A stretch of 40,245 bases of DNA from an uncultured Neomegalonema sp. GTDB taxonomy: Bacteria; Pseudomonadota; Alphaproteobacteria; Rhodobacterales; Rhodobacteraceae. Position numbers and translations under genes: made by a program. Position 1 is the stretch's first letter; each line of letters starts with the position of its first letter. The stretch is from assembly GCA_938034615.1 (NCBI GenBank), contig CALHLW010000034.1, positions 1 to 40,245 of the forward strand, in the 5' to 3' direction. Under the pieces are notes generated by a model. It saw only the letters and a program-made list of their open reading frames with translations. It ran no database searches and was not told the origin of the DNA. This document shows positions 27,429 to 37,320 of the stretch, piece after piece.

Positions 27429-27476
27429 TACATTACGGCGTATGACTCACCGCACTGAACCTCGGACGCCGATGCA

Positions 27477-28403
27477 ATGAACTGGATCACCAACTACGTT
27501 CGCCCCCGCATCGGCACCCTGCTGAACCGCCGCGAGACGCCGGACAATCTCTGGCTGAAATGCCCCGATTGCAGCCAGATGATCTTTCACCGCGAGCTCG
27601 CAGAGTCGCAGCAGGTCTGCCCCTATTGCGCTCACCACATGCGGATCTCGCCGCAGGCCAGGTTCGAGGCCCTCTTCGATAGTGGTGCGTTCAAGGAGAT
27701 CACGCCGCCACAGCCGGTGAACGATCCCCTGCATTTCCGCGACGAGAAACGCTACACTGACCGCCTGAAGGAAGCCCGCAAGGCCACGGGCCGCATGGAC
27801 GCGATCCTGATCGGCAAAGGCGATATCCTCGGCGTGAAAGCCGTCGCCGCAGCCTCCGATTTCTCCTTCATGGCCGGGTCCATGGGCGTGGCGGCAGGGG
27901 ATGCGATTCTCGCCGGAGCCAAGGCCGCAGTGGACGAGAACGCGCCCTTCATCATGTTCTCGGCGGCGGGCGGCGCGCGGATGCAAGAAGGCATTCTCTC
28001 CCTGATGCAGATGCCCCGTACGACCATCGCTGTGCAGATGCTCCGCGAGGCGCGCCTGCCTTACATTTCTGTCTTCACGCACCCGACCACGGGCGGCGTA
28101 ACAGCCTCCTACGCCATGCTCGGCGATGTGCAGATTTCCGAACCCGAAGCCCTGATCTGCTTCGCCGGTCCTCGCGTGATCGAACAGACGATCCGCGAGA
28201 AACTGCCCGAAGGCTTCCAGCGCGCAGAATACCTGCTGGAACACGGGATGCTCGATATGGTCATTGACCGCCGCAAGATGTCGATGGAGATCGGGCGGTT
28301 GCTGCGCCTACTCCTTAAACTGCCCGCCCATAAGGAGGCCCTGCCTGCCCCTTCCGAACCTGCGACCGACAACACGCACCCGCTCGCTCCCGACGCAGTC
28401 TGA
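27477..28403 (+). CDS. accD: Acetyl-CoA carboxylase carboxyltransferase subunit beta
   Basis: [46 protein letters not shown]...[21 protein letters not shown]...[37 protein letters not shown]-terminal zinc ribbon. Confidence 0.98.
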   Translation: MNWITNYVRPRIGTLLNRRETPDNLWLKCPDCSQMIFHRELAESQQVCPYCAHHMRISPQARFEALFDSGAFKEITPPQPVNDPLHFRDEKRYTDRLKEARKATGRMDAILIGKGDILGVKAVAAASDFSFMAGSMGVAAGDAILAGAKAAVDENAPFIMFSAAGGARMQEGILSLMQMPRTTIAVQMLREARLPYISVFTHPTTGGVTASYAMLGDVQISEPEALICFAGPRVIEQTIREKLPEGFQRAEYLLEHGMLDMVIDRRKMSMEIGRLLRLLLKLPAHKEALPAPSEPATDNTHPLAPDAV

Positions 28404-28407
28404 GACG

Positions 28408-29712
28408 ATGAGCGCCGTCGCCCATAGTGATGCAATCCTCGAGCGGTTGCTTGAATTGCATCCGAAGATCATCGATCTGTCACTCGACCGCATGACGCGA
28501 CTGCTGGATCGTCTCGGCAATCCCGAGCGGTCGCTGCCCCCGGTCATCCATATCGCCGGAACGAACGGCAAGGGATCGACCGGCGCGTTCCTGCGCGCGG
28601 GGCTGGAGGCGGCGGGAAAGTCCGTGCACGCCTACACCTCCCCCCATCTCGCCCGTTTCCACGAACGCATCCGGCTGAATGGCGAATTGATCGCCGAAAG
28701 CGCGCTGGCCGAATTGCTGGAGGAATGCGAGGCCGTGAACAGCGGCGAAGCCATCACCTTCTTCGAAGTTACGACCGTCGCCGCCCTCCTCGCCTTTTCC
28801 CGCAACCCGGCCGATTACTGTATCCTCGAAGTCGGATTGGGGGGCCGCCTCGACGCAACCAACGTGATCGACGACCCAGCCTTGACGATCATCACCCCTG
28901 TCTCCCTCGACCACCAATCCTATCTCGGCGACACATTGGCGGGTATCGCGGGTGAGAAAGCCGGGATCATCAAACCCGGTATCCCGGTGGTCGTCGGACG
29001 GCAAGAGGAAGACGCGCTCAAGGTCATCGCCGAACGCGCGGCCCGCGCCAAGGCCATGGTTCATGCTTTCGGGGCGGACTGGTCAGTGCGGCGCGAGGCG
29101 AACGGCTTCTCGGTACAATATCCCGACGGCCTGATCGACCTACCCCGCCCTGTTCTACCGGGCGAGCATCAGCTCGAAAATGCAGGTGCGGCCATCATGG
29201 CCCTCGCCCTCCTCGGCTATGACGACGAGAAGACCGCCACCGCCGCCGTTACCACCGCCGAATGGCCCGCCCGGATGCAGCGGTTGCGCAACGGTCCGCT
29301 CTTCGACATTGCGCCGGGAGGGTCCGAACTCTGGCTCGATGGCGGTCACAACCCGGCTGCGGGCGAAGCCATCGCCTCCCTGATCGCCGACATGGAAGAA
29401 CAATCGCCAAAGCCGTTCCACATGATCTGCGGAATGCTCAACACCAAAGACCCGATCGGCTATCTGGAGCCCTTCCACGGCCTCGTGCGCCGCGTCTACT
29501 GCGTCTCCATCCCCGGAGAAACCGCCACGCTCGATGCCGAAGACCTGATGGATGCCGCCCTCGATGCCGATCTCGACGCGGTTGCCGTCGAAGACGTGGC
29601 CACGGCCATGCGCCTGATCGCGGGCGAAGAAAGCAACGATCTGGAGCCACCGCGCATCCTCATCTGCGGCTCGCTCTATCTTGCCGGACGCATCCTGCGC
29701 GAGAACGGGTAG
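28408..29712 (+). CDS. folC: Bifunctional folylpolyglutamate synthase / dihydrofolate synthase
   Basis: PPVIHIAGTNGKGSTGAFLRAGLEAAGKSVHAYTSPHLARFHERIRLNGELI...LEVGLGGRLDATNVI...LDGGHNPAAGEAIA. Start at ATG 28408, 2 bp after the accD stop codon region. Confidence 0.97.
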   Translation: MSAVAHSDAILERLLELHPKIIDLSLDRMTRLLDRLGNPERSLPPVIHIAGTNGKGSTGAFLRAGLEAAGKSVHAYTSPHLARFHERIRLNGELIAESALAELLEECEAVNSGEAITFFEVTTVAALLAFSRNPADYCILEVGLGGRLDATNVIDDPALTIITPVSLDHQSYLGDTLAGIAGEKAGIIKPGIPVVVGRQEEDALKVIAERAARAKAMVHAFGADWSVRREANGFSVQYPDGLIDLPRPVLPGEHQLENAGAAIMALALLGYDDEKTATAAVTTAEWPARMQRLRNGPLFDIAPGGSELWLDGGHNPAAGEAIASLIADMEEQSPKPFHMICGMLNTKDPIGYLEPFHGLVRRVYCVSIPGETATLDAEDLMDAALDADLDAVAVEDVATAMRLIAGEESNDLEPPRILICGSLYLAGRILRENG

Positions 29713-29765
29713 GACGTAGCGAGGCTTTGCGCAGTGTTAGTTTTTCGCTGCGACGACGATGCGAT

Positions 29766-30053
29766 ATGGCAGAGACAGCGGTGACGGATGACGGGCTGGG
29801 CGCGTTGACAGGATTGCGGAAACTGCGGCAGCTCAATCTAAAGGAAACGCTGGTGACAGGGCGCGGGTTTGCCGCCTATGCGGAGCGCAAATACCCGCGC
29901 AAGATCCGTCTGGAAGGTGCGCCGGTGAATGACGAGGGCATGGAACAGATTGCCGGGATGACCTCGCTCGCGAGTCTGTGTGCCCCGACAGGGCATTGCA
30001 CTATACTGGACCGAAGCAAGACGCAGGAGTGGCTGGACGAAAACGTCCGTTAG
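29766..30053 (+). CDS. Short leucine-rich-repeat-like ORF, possibly a remnant
   Basis: MAETAVTDDGLGALTGLRKLRQLNLKETLVTGRGFAAYAERKYPRKIRLEGAPVNDEGMEQIAGMTSLASLCAPTG: about two to three degenerate LRR units followed by an unrelated tail. Confidence 0.5.
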   Translation: MAETAVTDDGLGALTGLRKLRQLNLKETLVTGRGFAAYAERKYPRKIRLEGAPVNDEGMEQIAGMTSLASLCAPTGHCTILDRSKTQEWLDENVR

Positions 30054-30125
30054 AACTACGTCGCCGCCTGCCTACCGCTCGAAAGCGCAACGTCTCTCGG
30101 GCTTTGCGAAACATGATCGCTGTGG

Positions 30126-31094
30126 TCAGACCGCCCCCAACGCCCGCGCGAACATCGCCGGATCGACATTGCCCCCCGAGGCCGTCACGATCACCGGCCC
30201 CTCATCCAGCGCCTCGCCCTGGAACAACGCAGCGGCGAGGGCCGTCGCGCCTCCCGGTTCTAACACGATCTTCAGCCATTGCCACGCGAGACTCATCGCT
30301 CGCAGGGCGTCCTCGTCGCTGACCGCCAAGCCCGGACCGAACAGCCGCTTGCCGACCGAAAATGTCAGCTTCCCTGGCTTCGGCGTCAGGATCGCGTCCT
30401 GAACCGAGACGCCCGCCCCGTCGTTCGACAGGCGCTTTCCTTCCGCCAGAGAGCGCCCGAAATCCTCGAAACCAACCGGCTCCACGGGCCGCACCCGCAA
30501 CTCCGGCGCATCCCGCTCCAGCGCCAGTGCAATCCCCGAGGACAGCCCACCACCACCACAGCAGGTCAGCATTGTCCCCTGATCGACGCCCAACTCCCGT
30601 GTCTGTTTCGCGATCTCCAGCCCGCAGGTTCCCTGCCCCGCAATCACGAACGGATCATCGAAGGGCGGCACGAGGATCGCACCTCGTTCCTCCGCCAATC
30701 CCAGACTGATCGCATAACGATCCTCCGTCATCCGGTCGTAGAAGACGATATCGGCCCCATACGCGCGCGTGGCGTCCACCTTTGTCTCGGGCGCGTCGGA
30801 GGGCATGACGATTGTGGCTGGAACGTCGAGGATCTTGCAGGACAGCGCCACGCCCTGTGCGTGATTGCCCGACGACGAGGCCACTACCCCGCGTCCACGC
30901 TCGGCATCCGACATCGCAGAAATCCGGTTCCATGCCCCACGAAACTTGAACGACCCCGTGCGTTGCAGACATTCCGCCTTCACCAGCACACGCCGCCCCG
31001 CAATCGCATCGATCTGCGGCACATTCAGCATCGGTGTCACCACCGCCTGCCCCGCCAGCCGCGCCCGTGCGGCGATGATATCGTCATAAGTCAT
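30126..31094 (-). CDS. Threonine/serine dehydratase-like PLP enzyme
   Basis: RRVLVKAECLQRTGSFKFRGAWNRI...GVVASSSGNHAQGVALSCKILDVPATIVMPSDAPETKVDATRAYGADIVFYD...CCGGGGLSSGIALALE; fold-type II PLP enzyme. Confidence 0.93.
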   Translation of the reverse strand: MTYDDIIAARARLAGQAVVTPMLNVPQIDAIAGRRVLVKAECLQRTGSFKFRGAWNRISAMSDAERGRGVVASSSGNHAQGVALSCKILDVPATIVMPSDAPETKVDATRAYGADIVFYDRMTEDRYAISLGLAEERGAILVPPFDDPFVIAGQGTCGLEIAKQTRELGVDQGTMLTCCGGGGLSSGIALALERDAPELRVRPVEPVGFEDFGRSLAEGKRLSNDGAGVSVQDAILTPKPGKLTFSVGKRLFGPGLAVSDEDALRAMSLAWQWLKIVLEPGGATALAAALFQGEALDEGPVIVTASGGNVDPAMFARALGAV

Positions 31095-31256
31095 GGCGCG
31101 TGATTACCGAAAGTTTCGCCTCAGCACACGCAAAAGGTCAATGTCGCGAGCTGCAGACAAGACAGCGCTGCTCTGCATCGGTCCGTTATCGTGTTGTGAC
31201 CTACCCCCGGAACAGGGTAGGAAGCGGCTGTTCAACAGGCAATGGCGACATCTCCC

Positions 31257-31949
31257 ATGAAAATGCGCGACACATTCATCAAGCCGATGCATCCCGAAGG
31301 CCTCAGGTTCGTTGCCATTTTCGCAGCCATCAGCGTTGCCCTCTTTTTCCTTTCCCCCATTCTGGGCTGGATCGGCGTGGGGTTGACGATCTGGTGCTAC
31401 TATTTCTTCCGCGACCCGAGGCGGGCGACCCCGACACGCGAGGGGCTGATCGTCAGCCCTGCCGATGGCGTCGTCTCGCTGATCGAGAAAACAGTGCCCC
31501 CGCCCGAACTCGGGATGCCGGACGTTGCCCTGACCCGCGTGAGCGTTTTCATGAGCGTCTTCAACTGCCATGTGAACCGCGTCCCGATTGGCGGCAAGGT
31601 CGTCGCCATCGGCTATCGGCCCGGCAAGTTCTTCAATGCATCGCTGGACAAGGCGAGCACCGACAACGAGCGCAACAGCCTGTGCATCGAGATGGCGGAT
31701 GGACGGCAGATCGCCGTCGTCCAGATCGCAGGGCTCGTTGCACGGCGGATCGTCTGTTTCGTCTCGGAAGGGCAAGCAATGGAGACCGGGGAACGCTTCG
31801 GGTTGATCCGGTTCGGTTCCCGGCTGGATGTCTATCTGCCCGAGGGGGTGCATCCCATGGTCACTCTCGGGCAAACCATGATTGCCGGTGAGACTGTTCT
31901 GGCGGATCTTGCTTCCGGTGAACCCGCCCGTTCAGCTCGCACGGATTGA
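31257..31949 (+). CDS. psd: Phosphatidylserine decarboxylase (short proenzyme type)
   Basis: [29 protein letters not shown]...[10 protein letters not shown]...SPADGVV...[17 protein letters not shown]...[20 protein letters not shown] with GS processing site; the ATG at 31242 is an alternative start. Confidence 0.96.
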   Translation: MKMRDTFIKPMHPEGLRFVAIFAAISVALFFLSPILGWIGVGLTIWCYYFFRDPRRATPTREGLIVSPADGVVSLIEKTVPPPELGMPDVALTRVSVFMSVFNCHVNRVPIGGKVVAIGYRPGKFFNASLDKASTDNERNSLCIEMADGRQIAVVQIAGLVARRIVCFVSEGQAMETGERFGLIRFGSRLDVYLPEGVHPMVTLGQTMIAGETVLADLASGEPARSARTD

Positions 31950-31952
31950 GGA

Positions 31953-32693
31953 ATGCCAAAATCCTCATCCGATATCCGCATCTTTCATCTGCTGCCGAAC
32001 CTGCTGACCATCGCCGCCATTTGCGCGGGTCTCACTGCGATCCGCTTCGGGTACGAAGACAGGTTCGAGATGGCCGTCCGCCTCATTCTGGTGGCTTGCG
32101 TTCTGGATGGTCTTGACGGGCGGCTCGCGCGGATGATGAACTGCCCGACACCTTTAGGCGCAGAGCTGGATTCTTTGGCCGACTTCCTCAATTTCGGCGT
32201 GGCCCCAGTCTTGGTTCTGCATAGCTGGGTATTGCAGGATTTTCGCAACGCGGGCTGGATCGCGGTTCTCTGCTACACGATTTGCGCCGTTCTGCGATTG
32301 GCGCGATTCAATGTCAGCAGCCGGGAAGAAACCGATGGAGGCAAAAGCGATTTCTTCGTCGGTGTGCCCTCACCGGCGGGAGCCGTGATCGTCTTGCTGC
32401 CGATGGTCATTTCGTTCGTTTTCTCCGACCTGCCCTTGATGGCTCCCTGGGCCGTTGCGGCGTATATCTGTATCGTTGGGTTGCTGATGATCAGTCATAT
32501 TCCGACTTACTCTTTCAAGAACCTGTCCATTGATCGCAGCAATGCAAAATACTTCCTGCTGGGCACGATTCTACTGGTAGCGGCTCTGCTGACATATCTA
32601 TGGGCAACCCTTGCCCTGCTGACACTCGGCTATCTCGTCGGCCTCGTTTGGGCCATCTGGTCCAAGCGACCTTTCCGGAAGAATGGAGTCTGA
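31953..32693 (+). CDS. pssA: CDP-diacylglycerol--serine O-phosphatidyltransferase
   Basis: LLPNLLTIAAICAGLTAIRF...CVLDGLDGRLARMMNCPTPLGAELDSLADFLNFGVAP; CDP-alcohol phosphatidyltransferase motif DG(x)2AR(x)8G(x)3D(x)3D. Confidence 0.97.
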   Translation: MPKSSSDIRIFHLLPNLLTIAAICAGLTAIRFGYEDRFEMAVRLILVACVLDGLDGRLARMMNCPTPLGAELDSLADFLNFGVAPVLVLHSWVLQDFRNAGWIAVLCYTICAVLRLARFNVSSREETDGGKSDFFVGVPSPAGAVIVLLPMVISFVFSDLPLMAPWAVAAYICIVGLLMISHIPTYSFKNLSIDRSNAKYFLLGTILLVAALLTYLWATLALLTLGYLVGLVWAIWSKRPFRKNGV

Positions 32694-32744
32694 AGTCTGC
32701 TTTTGGGAGCCTGTAGAAAGGTCAACGATCAGGTTATCGTCATG

Positions 32745-32777
32745 AAAGAGGGCTTCGGGACGATCCGAAGCCCTTTT
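32745..32777. terminator. Rho-independent terminator between convergent pssA and the rpoH-type gene
   Basis: AAAGAGGGCTTCGG-GACGAT-CCGAAGCCCTTTT: 9-bp GC-rich perfect stem with A tract on one side and T tract on the other (bidirectional). Confidence 0.88.
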
Positions 32778-32810
32778 CTGTTGCACAGGTCGAGCAATTT
32801 ACTCTGGTCG

Positions 32811-33710
32811 TTACTGCTGGAGCATAACCTCATGCGCCGCTGGTCCCAGCCGCGCTTCGAGGGCACCGCGCATCTTCTTGAGCGCCTGCGTTTCCAACTG
32901 GCGCACTCGTTCCTTTGACAGTCCAAGCTGCCCGCCCAAGGCCTCCAATGTGGAAGGATCTTCCGACAGCTTGCGTTCGGTGATGATCATCCGCTCACGG
33001 TCGGTCAGCACGGTAAGGGCATTGGTGATCCAGCTATGGGTCCGGGCGGTATCTTCTTCTTCCACCGCAAAATCGCTGGAGATCGGCGCATCGTCTTCAA
33101 TGGTCTCGACCCATTCGCGGCCCTCTTCGTCGCCCTGCGGCGTGTTGAGCGAGAAATCGGTTCCGGCAAGGCGCGATTCCATCATCTCGACATCGTGAAG
33201 CGGTACACGCAGGGCAGTCGCGACGGCGCTGCGGGTATCATTACTCATCACCCCGAATTGACGCCCGTATTCGGCGGCTTCGCGTTCTTTCTCGGCGCGA
33301 ACGCGACGCAGATTGAAGAACAGCGATTTCTGTGAGGAGGTGGACCCGGTCCGCACAAGCGACCAGTTCCGCATAACGTAATCCTGGATCGACGCCTTGA
33401 TCCACCAGACCGCGTAGGTAGAGAACCGCACACCGCGATCCGGGTCGAAGCGCTCGGCGGCTTTCATCAGGCCAATCGCACCTTCCTGAATCAGATCGCC
33501 CATGGGCGCGCCATAGCGGCGATATTTCGACGCCATGGAGATCGCGAGGCGCATGTAGGCGTTGGTAAGCTGGTGCAACGCCTCGACATCGTCCTCATCA
33601 CGCCACCGGCGAGCGAGGCTCAACTCCGTCTCAGCGTCCAGCATTGCTGTGGACATGGCTGTGGAAATGACCTTGCGATCTTCGACACTCGGGCGGGTGG
33701 ACTCGGCCAT
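32811..33710 (-). CDS. rpoH: RNA polymerase sigma factor, RpoH (sigma-32) type
   Basis: YMRLAISMASKYRRYGAPMGDLIQEGAIGLMKAAERFDPDRGVRFSTYAVWWIKASIQDYVMRNWSLVRTGSTSSQKSLFFNLRR (RpoH-box-like QKSLFFNLRR), region 4 GGQLGLSKERVRQLETQALKKMR. Confidence 0.93.
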   Translation of the reverse strand: MAESTRPSVEDRKVISTAMSTAMLDAETELSLARRWRDEDDVEALHQLTNAYMRLAISMASKYRRYGAPMGDLIQEGAIGLMKAAERFDPDRGVRFSTYAVWWIKASIQDYVMRNWSLVRTGSTSSQKSLFFNLRRVRAEKEREAAEYGRQFGVMSNDTRSAVATALRVPLHDVEMMESRLAGTDFSLNTPQGDEEGREWVETIEDDAPISSDFAVEEEDTARTHSWITNALTVLTDRERMIITERKLSEDPSTLEALGGQLGLSKERVRQLETQALKKMRGALEARLGPAAHEVMLQQ

Positions 33711-33860
33711 GACACAAACTCCGCAATTTCACAGATGAATGACTTGTAAATTTCTAAGCGCTGCCACGCATGGAAAGTTCCGTTGACCCTTGAAGTTTTT
33801 CCTTCACGCTCCACCACGGAGCCGTGTCCCATCTCCGTACAGTGGCTCAACGCACTGAAA

Positions 33861-34601
33861 TCAAGCGGGAACCTCTTTTCCCGCATAATCGAAGATTTTC
33901 CCGCCCGCCTCAGGTCCGATCCCGTCGAGCGTTGTCAGCATCCCCGCGACGGATCTTTGCGGCGTGAACAGTTTGCCCTCTGGAACGCCCTGCCGGAACG
34001 GCTCGGACAAGCCCGTTTCCACCGTTCCGGGGTGCAGCCCAATGAACAGGGCATCCTTGTTCACTCGAGCCAACTCGATAGAAAACGTGCGGATCATCAT
34101 GTTCAGTGCAGCCTTCGAGGCACGATAGGAGACCCAGCCCCCAAGCCGGTTATCCGAAATGCTGCCAACCCGCGCGGACAGCGCCGCAAGCGCAGTTTTC
34201 CGGTCTTTGGCCAAGGCGGGCAGCACATGCTTCGCGATCAGGGTCGGGGCGATGGTGTTCACCTTGAGCACCGTGCCCATCGCCTTGGCATCCGCATGAC
34301 GCCACGTCTTCTCGGGCGCGATCCCGTCGCCATGCAGGATGCCCAGCGCGATGATGGCGAGGTGCAGCGGTCCCTCTTCCGTCATCGCCGATACCGCCGC
34401 ATCTAGCGCCTCCTCATCCAGCGGGTCGCAAGAATGAGCACACACTTTATCAGAGGCGAACTCCGGCGACCCCCGCGATACCGCATGGACGCGCTCGACC
34501 CCGTCCTCCGCCGCCAAGGCCTCGACGAAAGCCGCGCCGATGCCGCCGCTCGCACCGAAGACCGCCGCATTCAGGCCCGTTCCGAAACTTTCTAATCCCA
34601 T
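33861..34601 (-). CDS. SDR-family NAD(P)-dependent oxidoreductase
   Basis: AAVFGASGGIGAAFVEALA...HLAIIALGILHGDG...ALSARVGSISDNRLGGWVSYRASKAALNMMIRTFSIELAR; Rossmann GxxxGxG and YxxxK. Confidence 0.93.
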   Translation of the reverse strand: MGLESFGTGLNAAVFGASGGIGAAFVEALAAEDGVERVHAVSRGSPEFASDKVCAHSCDPLDEEALDAAVSAMTEEGPLHLAIIALGILHGDGIAPEKTWRHADAKAMGTVLKVNTIAPTLIAKHVLPALAKDRKTALAALSARVGSISDNRLGGWVSYRASKAALNMMIRTFSIELARVNKDALFIGLHPGTVETGLSEPFRQGVPEGKLFTPQRSVAGMLTTLDGIGPEAGGKIFDYAGKEVPA

Positions 34602-34721
34602 GCACGGCAGGTATGGCGTGCGCGCGCCGCGTCAATGATCGTTCGTGATGACCGACCTCATGAAACATGACTGGTCCCGATGCCCGACATCGTTCACCAT
34701 GACCGGCAAAAGGAGCGTTCC

Positions 34722-35621
34722 ATGGCCTATACCCTCTTTCTCGGCGATGCCGCCTATTCGAGCTGGTCCCTACGCGGCTGGCTGTTTCTCGATGCCTTCG
34801 ATATCCCGTTTCGCCCCGCATGGGTGCCGATGTATACGGATGCCTTCACCGACATGCAGGCGCGCAATGCTCCGGCCCGCACGGTTCCGGCGCTGGAGAT
34901 CGACGGAGAGGGCGCGCTCGTCTGGGAAAGCCTCGCCATCGCGGAAACCCTCGCAGAACGGCATCCCGAGGCAGGCCATTGGCCGCAGGACGTGGCCGCA
35001 CGGGCAGTCGCAAGGTCGCTGGCCGGAGAGATGCACGCCGGATTCCGCGCCCTGCGCGACCGCCCCTCGATGAACCTGCGTCGCATCTATGACGGGTTCG
35101 AGCCAACCGAGGCCGAGAGCGCAGATGCCGCGCGGGTACAGGAACTCTGGTCCTGGGCGTTGGAGAAGTTCGGCGGCCCGTATCTCGGCGGCACGTCCTT
35201 CGGCGCGGTGGACGCCATGTTCGCCCCCGTCGCCACGCGCTTTGTCACTTATGGCTTTGCGCTCGATACACCTGCCGAAGCATATGTGAAAACGATCTAC
35301 GCCCACCCCTCCTTCCGCCGCTGGCACGCCATTGCCGACGCAGACCCGCGTGTCGTCACGCGCTACGATCTCGATCTGCCGAGCCGGGGGCCGAAAGACG
35401 CCCCGCGACCAGCCCCGCTGTCGGCTGAGCGCTACACGGGCGATGCATCCGACGCCATCAACCCCGCCTGCCCCTATTCCGGCAAGCCGGTACAGGCAGA
35501 CAGCCTTGCGCAGATCGATGGCCGGATCATCGGCTTCTGCAATCCTCTCTGCCGCGATAAATCAGTGGTCGATGCCGCCGCATGGCCCGCCTTAATGGCG
35601 CTGTTGGGCGACACGACTTGA
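34722..35621 (+). CDS. Glutathione S-transferase family protein with Cys-containing C-terminal extension
   Basis: YTLFLGDAAYSSWSLRGWLFLDAFDIPFRPAWVPMYTDAF...ETLAERHPEAGHWP...; C-terminus NPACPYSGKPVQADSLAQIDGRIIGFCNPLCRDKSVVDAAAWPALM. Confidence 0.9.
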   Translation: MAYTLFLGDAAYSSWSLRGWLFLDAFDIPFRPAWVPMYTDAFTDMQARNAPARTVPALEIDGEGALVWESLAIAETLAERHPEAGHWPQDVAARAVARSLAGEMHAGFRALRDRPSMNLRRIYDGFEPTEAESADAARVQELWSWALEKFGGPYLGGTSFGAVDAMFAPVATRFVTYGFALDTPAEAYVKTIYAHPSFRRWHAIADADPRVVTRYDLDLPSRGPKDAPRPAPLSAERYTGDASDAINPACPYSGKPVQADSLAQIDGRIIGFCNPLCRDKSVVDAAAWPALMALLGDTT

Positions 35622-35675
35622 AACCGCGCGCCGTCGCACGATCTTCTTCGGGAACCTTCCCCGGAGAGATCACCC

Positions 35676-36119
35676 GTGTTCGATAGCCTGACCCGCCTGT
35701 TCCGCAGCGAAGAAACCGCACCGGAGCGCGAAATCGCTGGCTCGCTCGCCCTTGCCGCCCTGCTCGTCGAGGCCGCCCGCCGCGACGACGACTACGCCCC
35801 GGCGGAACGCACCGCGATCCTGCGTATCCTGATGCGCGAGGATGGCGTGGAAGAGAACGATGCCGAGACCTTGCTCCAGCAAGCGGAAAAGGCGCAGGAT
35901 GAAGCAGTGGATGTGTTCCGCTTTACCCATGCCCTGAAGGAAGCGACGCCGTTCGAGGATCGGGTCAGCATCCTCGAAGACCTGTGGGACGTGATCCTCA
36001 CCGATGGCGAGCGCGCCTATGAGGAAGACCATCTGGTGCGCAAAGTCTGCGGCCTGCTCGGCATCCCCGACCGCGATAGCGGGCTGGCTCGGGCGCGCGT
36101 AGAGGCGCGGCAGGGCTGA
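35676..36119 (+). CDS. TerB-family protein
   Basis: MFDSLTRLFRSEE...SLALAALLVEAARRDDDYAPAERTAILRILMREDGV...FEDRVSILEDLWDVILTDGERAYEEDHLVRKVCGLLGIPDRD; TerB-like helical domain. Confidence 0.85.
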   Translation: MFDSLTRLFRSEETAPEREIAGSLALAALLVEAARRDDDYAPAERTAILRILMREDGVEENDAETLLQQAEKAQDEAVDVFRFTHALKEATPFEDRVSILEDLWDVILTDGERAYEEDHLVRKVCGLLGIPDRDSGLARARVEARQG

Positions 36120-36152
36120 CCCTACCCCGGCGCGATAGAGTTTCGCCTAAGC

Positions 36153-37151
36153 TTAACCGCGCAGCATCCGGGCGACCTCGACCGCATAATAGGTGAGAAT
36201 GCCATCGCATCCTGCACGGCGGAAGGCCATGAGGCTCTCTACGATGGCCTTCTCGCGGTCGATCCAACCGTTTGCCGCCGCCGCCTCGATCATCGCGTAT
36301 TCGCCGCTGACCTGATAGGCGTAGGTCGGCACGCGGAACGTCTGTTTCACTCTCTGGCAGATATCGAGATAGGCCAGCCCCGGCTTGACCATCACCATAT
36401 CCGCGCCTTCGGCCAGATCGAGCGCCACTTCACGCAGTGCCTCGTCGGTGTTTCCGGCATCCATCTGATAGGTTTTCTTGTCGCCCTTCAGGGTCGCATC
36501 CGCGCCCACCGCCTCTCGGAAGGGGCCGTAGAAGGAGGAAGCGTATTTGGCGGCATAGGAGAGGAGCAGCACATCCTGATGCCCTGCCCCCTCCAGCGCA
36601 TCGCGAAGCGCACCGATGCGGCCATCCATCATGTCGGACGGGCCGATGACATTCGCCCCGGCCTCCGCCTGAACAAGCGCCTGCCTGACCAATGCCTCAA
36701 CGCTCTCGTCATTGACGATAATGCCGTCGCGGACGATGCCGTCATGGCCCGTGGCGCTGTAGGGATCGAGGGCGACGTCTTCCATGACACCGATATCCGG
36801 CACCGCCGCCTTGATCGCGCGGGTGGCACGGCATACGAGATTGTCGGGGTTCCAAGCCTCCGCGCAATCCTCCGTGCGCAGCGAGCGGTCGATATTCGGG
36901 AACAGGGCAATGCAGGGGATGCCCAGATCGGCAGCTTCGCGCGCGCGCTCGACCGCGATATCGATGCTGATGCGGTCCACGCCGGGCATCGGGCCGACCG
37001 GCTCGACCCTGCCCTCGCCCTCGACCACGAAGATCGGCCAGATGAAATCGGCGGCGTGGAGGGTCGTTTCGCGCACCAGATCGCGCGACCACGGTGCCTG
37101 CCGCGTCCGGCGCATCCGTGTGCGCGGAAATTCCGGCGATCCAAAATCCAT
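36153..37151 (-). CDS. hemB: Delta-aminolevulinic acid dehydratase (porphobilinogen synthase)
   Basis: RMRRTRQAPWSRDLVRETTLHAADFIWPIFVVEG...VGPMPGVDRIS...DVALDPYSATGHDGIV...VIGPSDMMDGRIGALRDAL...LLSYAAKYASSFYGPFREAVG...DMVMVKPGLAYLDI...YQVSGEYAMI. Confidence 0.98.
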   Translation of the reverse strand: MDFGSPEFPRTRMRRTRQAPWSRDLVRETTLHAADFIWPIFVVEGEGRVEPVGPMPGVDRISIDIAVERAREAADLGIPCIALFPNIDRSLRTEDCAEAWNPDNLVCRATRAIKAAVPDIGVMEDVALDPYSATGHDGIVRDGIIVNDESVEALVRQALVQAEAGANVIGPSDMMDGRIGALRDALEGAGHQDVLLLSYAAKYASSFYGPFREAVGADATLKGDKKTYQMDAGNTDEALREVALDLAEGADMVMVKPGLAYLDICQRVKQTFRVPTYAYQVSGEYAMIEAAAANGWIDREKAIVESLMAFRRAGCDGILTYYAVEVARMLRG

Positions 37152-37320
37152 GTGTCGTCCCCTGTTTCAATCCTATCGAGCGTATGTCTTTAAATTTGTC
37201 AACAATTGCCCCCGACGTCTCTTACCCGCCATTAAGGCTCTGTGGCTAGGTTTCCCCCATACGCGCTGCAATGCCTCTAGCATCCTTCTTGCAGTGTGCG
37301 TCACGAGTTCGGGGAATATC

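Noticed and set aside
29993-30011. 15-mer CATTGCACTATACTG shared with the glmU/epimerase spacer at ~15400
   Set aside because: One shared 15-mer in 40 kb is compatible with chance, and no flanking similarity is seen.
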